From Isosphaeraceae bacterium EP7 (GTDB taxonomy: Bacteria > Planctomycetota > Planctomycetia > Isosphaerales > Isosphaeraceae), in assembly GCA_038400315.1 (NCBI GenBank), contig CP151667.1, positions 310,001 to 374,000 on the forward strand: a stretch of 64,000 nt of DNA, in the 5' to 3' direction. Below the pieces are notes generated by a model, which worked only from the letters and a program-made list of their open reading frames with translations, was not told the origin of the DNA and made no database searches. Each line of letters starts with the position of its first letter. Within the stretch, counting starts at the first letter, position 1. A program made the position numbers and the translations under genes. This document shows positions 1 to 14,341 of this stretch, piece after piece.

Positions 1-59
1 CCTCCCCGGCCGATGCGAGCCTAAACTTGGGCGGCAGCCCTCCCCCAGGAGAGCGAACG

Positions 60-743
60 TTGGGATATCAGTCGAAGCGCTATCGCGCACTCCTCGGTAA
101 GAAGTCGAAGCTCGCCGAAGCGCTCCCCTTGGCCGATGCGGTCAAGCAGCTCAAGGCGTTCGATTCCACGAAGTTCGTCCAGACCGTTGAAGTCTCGACG
201 AATCTCGGCATCGACCCTCGCCAGAGCGACCAGAACGTCCGCGGCAGCGTTGCCCTGCCTCACGGCATCGGTAAGGCCGTCCGCGTGGCGGTCTTCGCCC
301 AGGGCGAAAACGCCGAGAAGGCGACCGCCGCCGGTGCCGACATTGTCGGAGCCGACGACCTCGCTCAGCGGATCAAGGGCGGTTTCATGGACTTCGACGT
401 CGCCCTGGCGACGCCGGACATGATGGGCATCGTCGGTCCCCTCGGCCGTGTGCTCGGCCCTCGCGGCCTCATGCCCTCGCCCCGCTCCGGCACCGTCACC
501 ACGGACATCGCTGCTGGCGTGCGCGAGTTCAAGGCGGGCAAGATCGAGTTCCGCAGCGACAAGGGCGGGAACGTCGCCGGCGCCGTCGGGAAGCTCAACT
601 TCAGCGACGAGCAGCTGATCGATAATATTAACACGTTCCTCAACCACCTCCGATCGCTCAAACCGACGGCGGCCAAGGGGACCTATATCCGGTCGATCAC
701 CATCTCGGCCACGATGAGCCCGGGTATCCGGATCATCGCCTGA
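60..743 (+). CDS. rplA: 50S ribosomal protein L1
   Basis: Large-subunit protein L1, which binds 23S rRNA at the L1 stalk and helps release E-site tRNA. The reading frame is open from a TTG at 27, but TTG at 60 is preferred: AGGAGAG lies at 47-53, six bases upstream, and the protein then begins [15 protein letters not shown]. That gives 227 residues, the usual L1 length. Family-typical stretches are visible, including the ALPHGIGK region and the [14 protein letters not shown] segment. It is the first complete gene of an rplA-rplJ-rplL-rpoB-rpoC series. rplK is expected just upstream, outside the window. Confidence 0.97.
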   Translation: MGYQSKRYRALLGKKSKLAEALPLADAVKQLKAFDSTKFVQTVEVSTNLGIDPRQSDQNVRGSVALPHGIGKAVRVAVFAQGENAEKATAAGADIVGADDLAQRIKGGFMDFDVALATPDMMGIVGPLGRVLGPRGLMPSPRSGTVTTDIAAGVREFKAGKIEFRSDKGGNVAGAVGKLNFSDEQLIDNINTFLNHLRSLKPTAAKGTYIRSITISATMSPGIRIIA

Positions 744-814
744 CATCGCCGTCGACTGGAACGGGACCCTCGACCCTTGGCGCCGCGTGCGACGCGGCGA
801 GCGTGGACGGACAT

Positions 815-1384
815 ATGAGTAAGTACGTCAAAGAATTGATGATGGACCAGTTCCGCGCCGACCTCGGCGACGCGAAGTCGGTCCTGATCCTCGACCTGAA
901 GGGCCTCGACGCGGTCTCGGAGTACCACCTCCGTCGCGACCTGCGGAAGAAGAAGATTAAGGTCAGGACCCTGCGTAACACGCTGGCCCGGAAGGTCTTC
1001 ACCGAAGCGGGGATCGGCGGGCTGGCCCAGTTTCTGACCGGCCCGAGCGTGGCGGCCTGGGGCGGAGACGGCGTCGCCGAACTCGCCCAGGAAGTCTCCG
1101 CACAGGTCAAGAAACTGAAGAAGCCCGAGATCAAGGGAGGCGCCGTCGACGGGACGGTCATCTCCCCGACGCAAGTCGAGGCCATCACAAAGCTGCCGAG
1201 CCGCGAGGCGTTGATCGCTCGCGTCGTCAGCCTGGCCCTGGCCCCGGCCCAGCGGATCGTCTCGCTGGCCAATGCCCCGGCCTCCGGGCTGCTCGGGCAG
1301 TTGAAGACCCTGGCCGGACCGGCCGAGGAAGAGTCCGAGTCCGAGGCCCCCGCGGCCGAGGGCGAGGCCGAAGCCGCCGGTTGA
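815..1384 (+). CDS. rplJ: 50S ribosomal protein L10
   Basis: L10 anchors the L7/L12 dimers to form the ribosomal stalk base that recruits translational GTPases. The protein has 189 residues from ATG 815. An in-frame GTG at 803 would add four residues but is less typical of the family. The N-terminal rRNA-binding domain includes LRKKKIKVRTLRNTLARK, and the C-terminal helix that docks L12 is followed by an acidic Ala/Glu tail longer than in E. coli. It lies 71 bases after rplA and 164 bases before rplL. Confidence 0.96.
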   Translation: MSKYVKELMMDQFRADLGDAKSVLILDLKGLDAVSEYHLRRDLRKKKIKVRTLRNTLARKVFTEAGIGGLAQFLTGPSVAAWGGDGVAELAQEVSAQVKKLKKPEIKGGAVDGTVISPTQVEAITKLPSREALIARVVSLALAPAQRIVSLANAPASGLLGQLKTLAGPAEEESESEAPAAEGEAEAAG

Positions 1385-1465
1385 TCCCTGACCGACGGCC
1401 GGCGGCACGCTTGCCCGCCGCTGCGACGTGACCCGACCGACTGCCCCAGACCGACACGAACTGTA

Positions 1466-1523
1466 GCCGGGAAAGCCCGGCGGATTTCTTCACTCGCGAC
1501 CCGGTGCGAACGACGCACCGGGT
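1466..1523 (+). promoter_or_regulatory. tandem hairpins in the rplJ-rplL spacer
   Basis: Two stem-loops lie back to back just before rplL. The first has a 6-bp GC stem, 1466-1471 with 1476-1481, and an AAAG loop. The second is a perfect 10-bp stem, 1499-1508 with 1514-1523, and a 5-base loop. The second ends nine bases before the AAAGGA ribosome-binding site at 1532-1537. No T-tract follows, so attenuation, RNA processing or stabilisation to set the L12:L10 ratio is more likely than simple termination (inference). Confidence 0.55.
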
Positions 1524-1548
1524 TGAACCCGAAAGGATCGATCGAGCC

Positions 1549-1956
1549 ATGGCCACCGCCGAAGTCGCCTCGTTCGCCGACAACATCAAGACCCTGGGCG
1601 ACACGATCGTCAAGCTGACCGTCCTGGAAGCCAAGTCGCTGGGCGACTACCTCGAAGAGGTCCATGGCATCAAGGCTGCCGCTGCTGCCGTCGTCGCCGG
1701 CCCCGCCGTCGCCGCCGGTCCGGCTGCCCCGGTCGAAGAGCAGACCGAGTTCACCGTGGTCCTGGAGAGCTTCGACGCCGCCAAGAAGATTGGCGTCATC
1801 AAGGTTGTCCGGGCCGCCACGAGCCTCGGCCTGAAGGAAGCCAAGGACCTGGTCGAGGCCGCCCCCAAGGACGTCAAGGTCGGGATCTCGAAGGACGACG
1901 CCGCCAAGCTCAAGAAAGAGCTGGAAGAGGCCGGGGCCGTCATCAAGATCAAGTGA
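1549..1956 (+). CDS. rplL: 50S ribosomal protein L7/L12
   Basis: Stalk protein L7/L12, present in several copies per ribosome, which contacts EF-G, EF-Tu and IF2. The frame is open from GTG 1504, but ATG 1549 after AAAGGA (1532-1537) gives the normal 135-residue protein. It has an N-terminal dimerisation domain, an Ala/Val-rich hinge (about residues 43-62) and a C-terminal domain with [19 protein letters not shown] and [13 protein letters not shown], the GTPase-contact face. The hinge is alanine-rich, as is usual. Confidence 0.97.
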   Translation: MATAEVASFADNIKTLGDTIVKLTVLEAKSLGDYLEEVHGIKAAAAAVVAGPAVAAGPAAPVEEQTEFTVVLESFDAAKKIGVIKVVRAATSLGLKEAKDLVEAAPKDVKVGISKDDAAKLKKELEEAGAVIKIK

Positions 1957-2442
1957 TCCTGGCGGCCGGCTGGCGGGCGGATTCCTCCGCCCTCCTCGCC
2001 GACCGCTTGCCGTTGCTTGCCCCGCCGCGAATGATAACCCCGGACGTCTCGCCCCCGACTCGGCCTTCAAGGTCGTTGCTCGGGGGCGAAACTCCTGATT
2101 ACGATCGGTCGATCGATTCAACCGCCCCGAGCCGACGCCTTACGGTGAGCCTCGGGGTGACTTGGTGCGCGGCGATCCGCTCTTTTCGAGCTGGGCTTCG
2201 CCGCGATGCCACGCCCCTGCCACCCGAACCGAGACCCCCCGCCCCGCGGTCGACTTTGCCCGAAGGCCCCGCGGCCGAGTCGACGCGACGCCCGCGTGTG
2301 GGAGGGGGGCCCGCGAGACGCGAGACGGATCGATCCGAGCCAGCGGGACGGAGCAACGGCGGGGCGACGCGGTTGCGGAACGAAGCGGAACCATTCGGTC
2401 GGTCCCCCGCGCCCACCCATCTCCCACGAGGAGCGCGACGAG
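1957..2442 (+). other. long rplL-rpoB leader with hairpins
   Basis: No gene is seen in this 486-base spacer. It holds a 10-bp inverted repeat (2049-2058 with 2080-2089) whose interior can pair further, and a 7-bp one (2125-2131 with 2151-2157). Neither is followed by a T-run. An attenuator or RNase processing site between the stalk genes and rpoB would match the arrangement in other bacteria, but this is inference from structure alone. The in-frame open extension of rpoB back to 2206 is not thought to be translated. Confidence 0.45.
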
Positions 2443-5400
2443 ATGCCCACTGCCAGTACCGTGCGGCGGATCAGGCCCGAACGTCAGCGGAACTTCGGCA
2501 AGATTCCCGACTCGTTCCAGGTCCCCGACCTGACCGAGATCCAGACCCGCAGCTACGAGCGATTCCTGCAGGCCGACCTGCCGCCGGAAGATCGCGCCGA
2601 CAGCGGCCTGGAGGGGGTCTTCCGCGAGATCTTCCCGATCGAAAGCTATGACAAGACGCTGAAGCTCGAATACATCAAGTTCGAACTGGGCAAGCCGCGG
2701 TACGAGCCCGACGAGTGCCGCCAGCTGCGCCTGACCTATGGCCGGCCGCTGCACGTCTGGCTGAAGCTGAACAAGGGCGAGGTCGCCATCGAGGAGTCGG
2801 TCTATCTGGGCGACATGCCCATCATGATCGGCGGCGGCGAGTTTATCATCAATGGCGCCGAACGCGTCGTTGTCAGCCAGCTCCATCGCTCTCCCGGCGT
2901 CGACTTCGTCGTCGAGATCGAGTCGAGCGATCGCAAGCTGCATGCCTGCCGGATCATCCCCGAGCGCGGCAGCTGGATCGAGCTTCAGGTCACCAAGAAG
3001 GACACCCTCGGTGTCCGGATCGACCAGTCGGGCAAGTTCTCGTCGATGACCTTGCTGCGGGCCATGTTCCGCCGGATCAAGGACGCCGAGGGCGTTGTCG
3101 AGAAGTTCGCCGACTACTCCGACGACGCGGCCATCCTCTCGGCGTTCTACGAGACCGAGGACGTCTCCACCGACGAGGCCGATGCCGCGGCCAAGCTCGA
3201 GGGCAAGGTTGCCTGCGGCGACGTCATCGACCCGACCACGGGCGAGGTCCTCGTCCCCAGCGGTGGGACCATGTCTGCTGCGGCTGCCCAGATCCTGGTC
3301 GACGCCAATATCGGCACGATCATGATCCTGAAAGAGGCCAAGGTCGACCCCTTGATCCTCAACTCGCTGCAGGATGACCCGACGAGCGATCACGAGAGCG
3401 CCCTGCTCCGGATCTATCAGCGGCTACGTCCGGGCAATCCGCCGCAGCTCCAGAAGGCCGAGGAACTCTTCTTCGAGAAGTTCTTCGACACGAATCGCTA
3501 CCGCCTCGGCCGGGTCGGTCGGTTCCGGATCAACCGGAAGTTCGAGCAGGCGCTGCCCGAAGACCAGATGACCCTGGACACGATCGACTACGTCAACGCC
3601 ATCAAGTACATCCTCGCCCTCCGCAAGGGCAAGGGGCACGTTGACGACATCGACCACCTGGGCAATCGTCGCCTGCGGACCATCGATGAGCTGGCCGCCG
3701 ACGAGCTTCGCAAGGGATTCCTCAAGCTCCGCCGCACCGTCCAGGAGCGGATGAGTCTGAAGGACGCCGAGGATATGACTCCTCGGTCGCTGATCAATCC
3801 CAAGAGCATCAGCGCCGCGATCGACTACTTCTTCGGCCGCGGCGAGCTGTCGCAGGTCGTTGACCAGACGAACCCGCTGGCCCAGCTCACGCACGAGCGT
3901 CGCCTCTCTGCCCTCGGCCCTGGCGGCTTGAACCGTAAGCGTGCCGGGTTCGAAGTGCGCGACGTGCATATCTCCCACTACGGCCGTATCTGCCCGATCG
4001 AGACCCCTGAAGGGACGAACATCGGCCTGATCAGCTCGCTGGGGATCTACGGGGGAGTCGACGAGTACGGCTTCCTGGTCACCCCCTACCGCAAGATCGA
4101 GAAGGGCTTGCGCACCGAACACGTGGTCTGGATGCGTGCCGACGAGGAAAGCGAGGCCTACCTCGCCCCCGCCGACGCCCCGACCGACGAGAACGGCAAG
4201 CTGAAAGGCCCACTGGTCATCGCCCGGTACCAGACCGACTTCCACACGATTCCGGTGGACCAGGTCGAGTACATGGACATCTCCCCCAAGCAGATGGTGG
4301 GCGTGTCCGCCGGCCTCATCCCGTTCCTGGAGCACGACGACGCCAACCGCGCGTTGATGGGCTCCAACATGCAGCGGCAGGCCGTCCCGTTGCTCGTCGC
4401 CGAGCCGCCGATCGTGGCCACGGGCCTCGAAAAGGCCGTGGCGATGAACTCGGGGATGATCGTCAAGGCCCAGCAGGATGGGACGATCACTTACGTCGAT
4501 AGCAACCGGATCATCGTCGACCACAATCAGATCCACAAACTGCGCAAGTACGTCGGCCTGAACGAGCGGACTTGCCTGAACCAGAAGCCGGTCGTCTCCG
4601 TCGGGCAGGTCGTCAAGAAGGGCGACATCCTGGCCGACGGTGCTAGCACCTACCTGGGCGAGCTGGCCCTGGGCCGCAACGTCCTGGTCGGGTTCATGGC
4701 CTGGGACGGGTACAACTTCGAAGACGCGATCATCATCTCCGAACGCCTGGTGAAGGAAGACGTTTATACGTCGATCCACATCGAGGAGTTCGAGATCGAG
4801 ATCCGCGAGACGAAGCTGGGACGCGAGGAATTCACCCGCGACATCCCCAACGTCTCGGAGAAGGCCCTGCGCAACCTGGACGAGAACGGGATCGTCCGGA
4901 TCGGCACCTATGTCAAGCCGGGCGACATTCTCGTCGGCAAGGTGGCGCCGAAGTCCAAGAGCGAGCTGACCCCCGAAGAGAAGCTGCTGCACGCGATCTT
5001 CGGCCGTGCCGGCGAGGACGTGAAGAATGACAGCCTGGACGTCCCCTCGGGCGTCGAGGGTATCGTCATCAACACGCAGCGGTTCAGCCGTCGGATGAGC
5101 CTCAGCGAGGACGAGCGCAAGTCGTTCGAGAAAGAGCTGAAGGACACCGAGGCGATCGAGAGCGTCAAGATCGCCGACGAGTACAAGCAGCTGGTCAAGG
5201 CGCTCGAAGCGATCGTCGGCGGCCCCGTGGTCGACCCGGCGACCGGCAAGGCGCTGGGCCGTGACAAGGACCCGAAGGTCCTGGCCGACGAGAGCGAGCG
5301 GTTCAAGCTCGAGTCGTACGACCTCCGGAGCCCCGAGAAGGCGGTCGAGGCCCGCAAGGTCGTCCGCCAGTACACCCCACGGATCGAGTCGCTCCGCGAC

Positions 5401-6192
5401 GAGAAGGACCGTCGGCTGAACAGCCTGAAGCGGGGCGACGAGCTACCCTCGGGCGTCCTGCAGATGGTCAAGATCTACATCGCGACGAAGCGAGTGATCT
5501 CCGTCGGCGACAAGATGGCCGGCCGTCACGGCAACAAGGGTGTCATCTCCAAGATCCTCCCCGAGGAGGACATGCCGTTCCTCGCGGATGGCACCCCGGT
5601 CGAGATCCTGCTCAACCCGCTGGGCGTGCCCAGCCGCATGAATGTCGGTCAGATCCTGGAGATTCACCTTGGCTGGGCCGCGGCCAAGCTCGGGTTCCAG
5701 GCCGTCTGCCCGGTCTTCGACGGGGCGAGCGAGGATACCATCCGCCAGTGCCTGGTCGACGCTGGCCTGCCCGAAAACGGCAAGGCGGTCCTCTACGACG
5801 GGCGGACGGGAGAGAAGTTCGACCAGCGGGTGACGGTGGGCTACCTCTACATGCTCAAGCTGCATCACCTGGTCGACGACAAGATCCACGCGCGGGCCAC
5901 GGGCCCGTATTCGCTGATCACGCAGCAGCCCTTGGGCGGCAAGGCGAGATTCGGCGGTCAGCGGTTCGGTGAGATGGAAGTCTGGGCGCTGGAAGCCTAT
6001 GGCGCCGCCTACATCCTGCAGGAACTCTTGACCGTCAAGAGCGACGACGTCGAGGGGCGTACGAAGATCTACGAGTCGATGGTCAAGGGGGAGAACACGC
6101 TCGAGGCCGGCACCCCCGCCAGCTTCGATGTGCTCACCAACGAGATTCGCGGCCTCGGGCTGAACATGCAGCTCGAGAAGAAGCGAGTCTGA
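2443..6192 (+). CDS. rpoB: DNA-directed RNA polymerase subunit beta
   Basis: Beta subunit of RNA polymerase, forming one pincer and part of the active site. ATG 2443 is chosen because GAGGAG (2428-2433) sits nine bases upstream and the protein then starts [20 protein letters not shown]. Length is 1,249 residues, shorter than the 1,342 of E. coli. Visible landmarks are the rifampicin pocket segment (about 3835-3940) with [14 protein letters not shown], the [11 protein letters not shown] stretch, the [14 protein letters not shown] motif near the C-terminus and the terminal clamp-interacting region. In the rifampicin pocket the residues aligned with E. coli Phe514-Met515 are Val-Val (3856-3861). 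Confidence 0.98.
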   Translation: MPTASTVRRIRPERQRNFGKIPDSFQVPDLTEIQTRSYERFLQADLPPEDRADSGLEGVFREIFPIESYDKTLKLEYIKFELGKPRYEPDECRQLRLTYGRPLHVWLKLNKGEVAIEESVYLGDMPIMIGGGEFIINGAERVVVSQLHRSPGVDFVVEIESSDRKLHACRIIPERGSWIELQVTKKDTLGVRIDQSGKFSSMTLLRAMFRRIKDAEGVVEKFADYSDDAAILSAFYETEDVSTDEADAAAKLEGKVACGDVIDPTTGEVLVPSGGTMSAAAAQILVDANIGTIMILKEAKVDPLILNSLQDDPTSDHESALLRIYQRLRPGNPPQLQKAEELFFEKFFDTNRYRLGRVGRFRINRKFEQALPEDQMTLDTIDYVNAIKYILALRKGKGHVDDIDHLGNRRLRTIDELAADELRKGFLKLRRTVQERMSLKDAEDMTPRSLINPKSISAAIDYFFGRGELSQVVDQTNPLAQLTHERRLSALGPGGLNRKRAGFEVRDVHISHYGRICPIETPEGTNIGLISSLGIYGGVDEYGFLVTPYRKIEKGLRTEHVVWMRADEESEAYLAPADAPTDENGKLKGPLVIARYQTDFHTIPVDQVEYMDISPKQMVGVSAGLIPFLEHDDANRALMGSNMQRQAVPLLVAEPPIVATGLEKAVAMNSGMIVKAQQDGTITYVDSNRIIVDHNQIHKLRKYVGLNERTCLNQKPVVSVGQVVKKGDILADGASTYLGELALGRNVLVGFMAWDGYNFEDAIIISERLVKEDVYTSIHIEEFEIEIRETKLGREEFTRDIPNVSEKALRNLDENGIVRIGTYVKPGDILVGKVAPKSKSELTPEEKLLHAIFGRAGEDVKNDSLDVPSGVEGIVINTQRFSRRMSLSEDERKSFEKELKDTEAIESVKIADEYKQLVKALEAIVGGPVVDPATGKALGRDKDPKVLADESERFKLESYDLRSPEKAVEARKVVRQYTPRIESLRDEKDRRLNSLKRGDELPSGVLQMVKIYIATKRVISVGDKMAGRHGNKGVISKILPEEDMPFLADGTPVEILLNPLGVPSRMNVGQILEIHLGWAAAKLGFQAVCPVFDGASEDTIRQCLVDAGLPENGKAVLYDGRTGEKFDQRVTVGYLYMLKLHHLVDDKIHARATGPYSLITQQPLGGKARFGGQRFGEMEVWALEAYGAAYILQELLTVKSDDVEGRTKIYESMVKGENTLEAGTPASFDVLTNEIRGLGLNMQLEKKRV

Positions 6193-6204
6193 TCGGTCCC
6201 CGTC

Positions 6205-6233
6205 GGCCGTCGCGCGTTCCCCGCGCGACGGCC
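6205..6233 (+). terminator. strong hairpin after rpoB
   Basis: A perfect 12-bp GC-rich stem, 6205-6216 with 6222-6233, encloses the loop TTCCC and starts 12 bases after the rpoB stop. No T-tract follows, so it may act as a Rho-assisted terminator, a 3'-end stabiliser or a processing site rather than a classical intrinsic terminator. The arm sequence GGCCGTCGC recurs in the hairpin after rplB. Confidence 0.5.
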
Positions 6234-6327
6234 ATTGCCAGACACTCCGGGACTAGCAGATCCTGGGCCTTTCGGGTGACCTTGAGGCCTTGGGTCTGCG
6301 AAATTCTGGTTGTCAAGTCGATTCTTC

Positions 6328-6356
6328 TTGGAACTTCGCGTGGAAACTTGTAAGAT
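6328..6356 (+). promoter_or_regulatory. candidate sigma70 promoter for rpoC
   Basis: TTGGAA (6328-6333) is separated by exactly 17 bases from TAAGAT (6351-6356), inside the 540-base gap between rpoB and rpoC. The predicted RNA would carry a leader of about 370 bases containing further hairpins, for example a GC palindrome at 6544-6557 and CCCGGC/GCCGGG at 6619-6633, plus a T6 run at 6598-6603. This would allow rpoC to be transcribed separately from rpoB. Confidence 0.45.
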
Positions 6357-6732
6357 CGGCAGGGATCGACTCCGTCGGCCGCGCGTCTCTGACGGCGCGT
6401 TGTCGATGTCCGCCCCTTTCGACGAGGTTCCGGGCTTGGATCGAAGAGTCCACGAAGGCCGGCCAGGGAGGTTGCCGGCACCGCGACTAGCGCCCGGTTC
6501 GGCTTGCCTCGGCCCCGAGGCTGCCCGGACCCGACCCGCGGATGCGGGCCGGCCCGCGATCATCTCCCCCTCGAGATCCGCTCGCCATCCCGGCAAATTT
6601 TTTCCGCCCAGGAGTTGCCCCGGCTGAGCCGGGACGCCCCCTGGGCGAATTCCATCGAATCATCGACCGCCGACTTTCACCCGATATCAACCCGCTTCGG
6701 CACCCGTCTTGGCGTGCGGAGGAGAGTGTCCC

Positions 6733-10986
<4,254 letters not shown>

Positions 10987-11045
10987 CCAACACCGACCCG
11001 GGCCACGGGATGACTTCCCCTCGCCCGGGTTTCAGACTCGAACCA

Positions 11046-11083
11046 GACGCCCCGCCCCGGTCTCAGACCCGGGGCGGGGCGTC
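11046..11083 (+). terminator. intrinsic terminator after rpoC
   Basis: A perfect 15-bp GC-rich stem (11046-11060 with 11069-11083) with an 8-base loop is followed by TTCGTTC. A second, weaker 8-bp stem (10996-11003 with 11023-11030) sits between it and the rpoC stop. Together they should end the rplA-to-rpoC transcription unit. Confidence 0.75.
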
Positions 11084-11285
11084 TTCGTTCCGTCGGGATG
11101 TTCGCAACCGGGGCCGGGCATTGAATATGCTGGGAACGGGTTCGGAGGATTCATCGGGGTCGCCCCCTTGAGTTCGAACCGACGATTCGCTGCAATCAAC
11201 GGGCACCTATCGTTCCCCTCGAAATTCAACGTCTGCCCGGGCGGCCGCGATGCGCCGCCGATTCGAACACGGAGAGGACTGCCAC

Positions 11286-12158
11286 ATGCGACTCGACGGC
11301 CGAGAGGAGACCGAGAATGTCGAGGACCGACGCGGGGTGAAGGGGGCCGGCATGACCCTGGGCCTGGGTAGCCTGGTGATCATCCTGATCGGCCTGTTCC
11401 TCGGGGTCGACCCGCGTCAGCTCATGCAGTTCGTCGCCAAGGTCAACCCGCCCGCCGTTGGCCAGGCCCAGCCGGGAGCCCCCGCCGGCCCCGTCGACCC
11501 GGTCGAGGAGAAAGAGGCCCACTTCACCAAGGTCATCTTCCGCGACACCGAAGATGTCTGGAATGAACTCTTCTCCGAAGGAGGCCAGCAGTACGAGAAA
11601 CCCGTGTTAGTACTCTACTCGGACCTGGTCGAGAGCGCCTGCGGCCAGGCGCAATCGGCCGTCGGGCCGTTCTATTGCCCAGGCGACGGCAAGGTCTACA
11701 TCGATCTGAGTTTCTATCGCGACATGGAGACTCAGCTCAACGCTCCCGGAGACTTCGCCCAGGCTTACGTTGTGGCGCACGAGGTCGGCCACCACGTCCA
11801 GCGGCTGCTCGGCTACTCCAAACTCGTCGACCAAGCCAGGAAGCAGGGCGACGAGGTCGAGTCCAACAGGATGTCTGTGCGACTGGAGCTTCAGGCCGAC
11901 TATCTCGCCGGTGTTTGGGCCAACCACGGCAATAAGAAGTTCAACTTCCTGGAAGAGGGAGACGTCGAGTCGGCCCTGAACGCGGCCAATCAGATCGGCG
12001 ACGACCGGCTTCAGAAGAAGTCGCGAGGGTACGTCGTTCCCGACGGATTCACGCACGGCACTTCGAAACAACGCCAACGCTGGTTCAGCGAGGGCCTGCG
12101 CACCGGCGATGTCAACGGCGCCCAGCAACTCTTCAAGCTGCGATATGAGGACCTCTGA
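11286..12158 (+). CDS. neutral zinc metallopeptidase, YpfJ/KPN_02809 family
   Basis: Putative membrane-anchored zinc metallopeptidase of the YpfJ-like family. ATG 11286 is preferred over ATG 11250: GGAGAGG lies at 11271-11277 and the family's N-terminal pattern (RLDGREETENVEDRRG) then starts at residue 2. A single hydrophobic segment (about residues 24-40) is followed by a Pro/Ala linker. The zinc motif HEVGH is at residues 165-169 within VVAHEVGHHVQ, and the downstream RLELQADYLAGVW segment supplies the usual third ligand region. It has 290 residues. Substrates of this family are not well known. The gene stands between the rpoC terminator and a methyltransferase gene. Confidence 0.88.
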   Translation: MRLDGREETENVEDRRGVKGAGMTLGLGSLVIILIGLFLGVDPRQLMQFVAKVNPPAVGQAQPGAPAGPVDPVEEKEAHFTKVIFRDTEDVWNELFSEGGQQYEKPVLVLYSDLVESACGQAQSAVGPFYCPGDGKVYIDLSFYRDMETQLNAPGDFAQAYVVAHEVGHHVQRLLGYSKLVDQARKQGDEVESNRMSVRLELQADYLAGVWANHGNKKFNFLEEGDVESALNAANQIGDDRLQKKSRGYVVPDGFTHGTSKQRQRWFSEGLRTGDVNGAQQLFKLRYEDL

Positions 12159-12253
12159 GGCGGAACGCCGCGTTGGCTTCGACCTCAGCGAGCCGCGGCC
12201 TCGACGGTTCTGACACGCCGTTCCTTCGCAGCCTATTCGAGACCGAGCCGAGC

Positions 12254-13069
12254 ATGAAGCACCTCCTGAGACGGGGCATCGAACGGTTGCCCGCCCCCCT
12301 GCCCCTCGTGCTGCAGGACGCGTTCCGCTACGCGCGCTACCCGCAGGTCCGCCGTCGCCGCAAGGCCCATCGGCGGATCGTCGGACGGCTGGCGACCCCC
12401 GATCGCGTTGCCCAGGGGCCATTCCGCGGGATGCGGCCCATCGCCGCGGCCTATTGCAGCGAGTTCCTCCCCAAGCTCGTCGGCACTTATGAACGCGAGA
12501 TCGCGCCCGCGATCGAGGCGATCTGCGCGGCCGGCTGCGATCGGATCGTCGACATCGGGGCGGCCGAAGGCTATTACGCCGTGGGGATGGCCATGCGGAA
12601 CCCCGATGCGCTGGTCGTCGGCTTCGAGATGAACCCGTCCGCTCGCTACTATCTCCGCCAGCTGGCCGAGCGGAACGAGGTCTCCGCCCGGTTGCAAATC
12701 CGCGGCACCTGCGACCTGGATTCGCTGGCCGCCTCGCTGGAGGGGGCACGTCGCCCCGCCTTGATCTGCGACTGCGAGGGGGCCGAAGACCTGCTCCTCG
12801 ATCCAGTGCGGGTCGAGCCCCTGCGCCGATCCTATGTCCTGGTTGAGACCCACGACGGCCTGGCCACCGACGCAGGCGTCCTGGAAGGGATCGGCCGCCG
12901 CCTCCATGAACGCTTCGGCGCGACCCACGCGATCGAGACGATCGATAGCCGTCCCCGCTCCGGGGACGATCTCCCCGCCGGCACGGAGCTCTCGCCTGAG
13001 GAGTCGGCCGAGGCAATGAACGAGGGGCGTCCCTGGGCCCAATGGCTCTTCATGACTCCGACTGCCTGA
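12254..13069 (+). CDS. SAM-dependent methyltransferase, FkbM-like
   Basis: Class I SAM-dependent methyltransferase of 271 residues from ATG 12254; an in-frame extension to 12173 lacks support. Motif I is clear as RIVDIGAAEGYYAVG, followed by the acidic end of beta2 in VVGFEMNPSARYY and a post-motif ICDCEGAEDLLL, which resembles FkbM-type enzymes. The substrate cannot be deduced. No good Shine-Dalgarno precedes the start, so the exact N-terminus is uncertain. It follows the peptidase gene by 95 bases on the same strand and converges with a glycosyltransferase, which would fit modification of a surface glycan (inference). Confidence 0.75.
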   Translation: MKHLLRRGIERLPAPLPLVLQDAFRYARYPQVRRRRKAHRRIVGRLATPDRVAQGPFRGMRPIAAAYCSEFLPKLVGTYEREIAPAIEAICAAGCDRIVDIGAAEGYYAVGMAMRNPDALVVGFEMNPSARYYLRQLAERNEVSARLQIRGTCDLDSLAASLEGARRPALICDCEGAEDLLLDPVRVEPLRRSYVLVETHDGLATDAGVLEGIGRRLHERFGATHAIETIDSRPRSGDDLPAGTELSPEESAEAMNEGRPWAQWLFMTPTA

Positions 13070-13086
13070 GCGCCGTTCCGTCCAGC

Positions 13087-14259
13087 TCAGCCGCCGCGTA
13101 GCGCCGCCACGAGCCGATCATTCGAGGCGTCCCAGCGGTACGTCCCCGCGATCGATCGGCCGAGATCGACCCGGCGGGCCCGCTCGTCGGTCTGCCGGAG
13201 CAGGTCCGCCAGCGTCCCGGTGATCGAGTCGTCCACCGCGGGGTCGAAATACCAGCCCGCCTCGCCGCCGATCTCGGGGAGGGCGGTCGAATTCGCCAGG
13301 GCGACCGGGCATCCCTGGGCCATAGCCTCGACGGCCGGGATGCCGAAGCTCTCGCAGATCGACGGGAAGACGAGCGCGGTGGCCTCGGCGTAGGCGGCCC
13401 TCAAGGCCTTCCCTTGGAGATAGCCGGGCGTCCGTACAAGAGCCTTGGGGCCCAACGCGGCAATGGCCTCGCGGATCGGGCCGAGCTCCTCGGCCGAGCC
13501 GTCGCCCACGAGGACCAGGGCCAGGTCGCCTGCGGCCACCTCGGGCAGTCGGCCTGCGACACTGATCAGTCGGGCCAGGTTCTTCCTGGGCTGGAAGTTG
13601 GCCACCGAGAGCAGATAGGGGACGCCGTCGGGCAGGCCCAGGTCGGTACGCACATGGGTTCGTTCCGCCGAACTGGCGGATTTGAAGAAGAGATCTTCGG
13701 CGGCGTTGGGAACATACCTGACCTTGGCCCGGCAGGCTGGGAATGATTCGACGAGCATCCTGGTGTTGAAGTCGGAGACGGACAGGATCAGTGTGGCCGA
13801 CCCGAAGACCTGCCCCAGCATCGCCTTGCGCCGATCGTTACCGTAGGTCAGGTCCTGGAGCACGTCATGGCTGGTGACGGCCAGCTTATGACGGATGGTG
13901 GGGATCCAGTACTCGGCCGGGCAGTAGATCCATTCGGCCGTCCCCGCCCAGAAGTCGATCGGAGGGAACTGGGTCATCCGCCAGAGCCGGAGCATCGTGC
14001 GCATCGAGAGCGGCAGCTCACGGCGGGCGACGTCGTCCATGGTCTCCCAGAAGGCCAGGCCGTCCGGATGGCCGATTCGCCCCGAGATCAGGCGGAGGTC
14101 CACATCCGGGCGGCGACGGAGTCTGGCCGTCTGCGCCAGCGCATGGCGGGTCACGCCCGTGGGGTTGTAGCAGGCGTCCATATCATAGAGGAGAGCGACC
14201 CGCAGTGGCCCGCCCCGGAACTCTGGCGTCGTCAAAGGTCGCACACCAAGAAGGGCCAA
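13087..14259 (-). CDS. glycosyltransferase family 4
   Basis: Retaining GT-B glycosyltransferase that transfers a sugar from a nucleotide donor, probably in polysaccharide or surface glycan synthesis. The N-terminal Rossmann strand LRVALLYDMD, the central SVANFQPRKNLARLI motif and the donor-binding ESFGIPAVEAMAQG (the EX7E element) are all visible. The start is uncertain: TTG 14259 is used here and GTG 14244 is also possible; neither has a Shine-Dalgarno. Acceptor and sugar cannot be inferred. It is transcribed away from the rpsL promoter region and converges on the methyltransferase gene 17 bases away. Confidence 0.85.
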   Translation of the reverse strand: MALLGVRPLTTPEFRGGPLRVALLYDMDACYNPTGVTRHALAQTARLRRRPDVDLRLISGRIGHPDGLAFWETMDDVARRELPLSMRTMLRLWRMTQFPPIDFWAGTAEWIYCPAEYWIPTIRHKLAVTSHDVLQDLTYGNDRRKAMLGQVFGSATLILSVSDFNTRMLVESFPACRAKVRYVPNAAEDLFFKSASSAERTHVRTDLGLPDGVPYLLSVANFQPRKNLARLISVAGRLPEVAAGDLALVLVGDGSAEELGPIREAIAALGPKALVRTPGYLQGKALRAAYAEATALVFPSICESFGIPAVEAMAQGCPVALANSTALPEIGGEAGWYFDPAVDDSITGTLADLLRQTDERARRVDLGRSIAGTYRWDASNDRLVAALRGG

Positions 14260-14341
14260 AAATCAATGTCTTCTGCCCAACCATGGCGGGCGGCTGGAAT
14301 GGTAGGCCGGGCTGGGCAAGGTTGTCAATCGCGGGCTGGTG

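Noticed and set aside
1-24. 3' end of rplK
   Set aside because: A frame ending at TAA 22-24 exists, but eight codons are not enough to recognise L11.
1499-1530. tRNA-like GGTTGAACCC sequence before rplL
   Set aside because: No acceptor stem or anticodon arm can be folded around it.
2140-3393. Long minus-strand open frame opposite rpoB
   Set aside because: Antisense frame caused by high GC in the third codon position; the plus strand is clearly rpoB.
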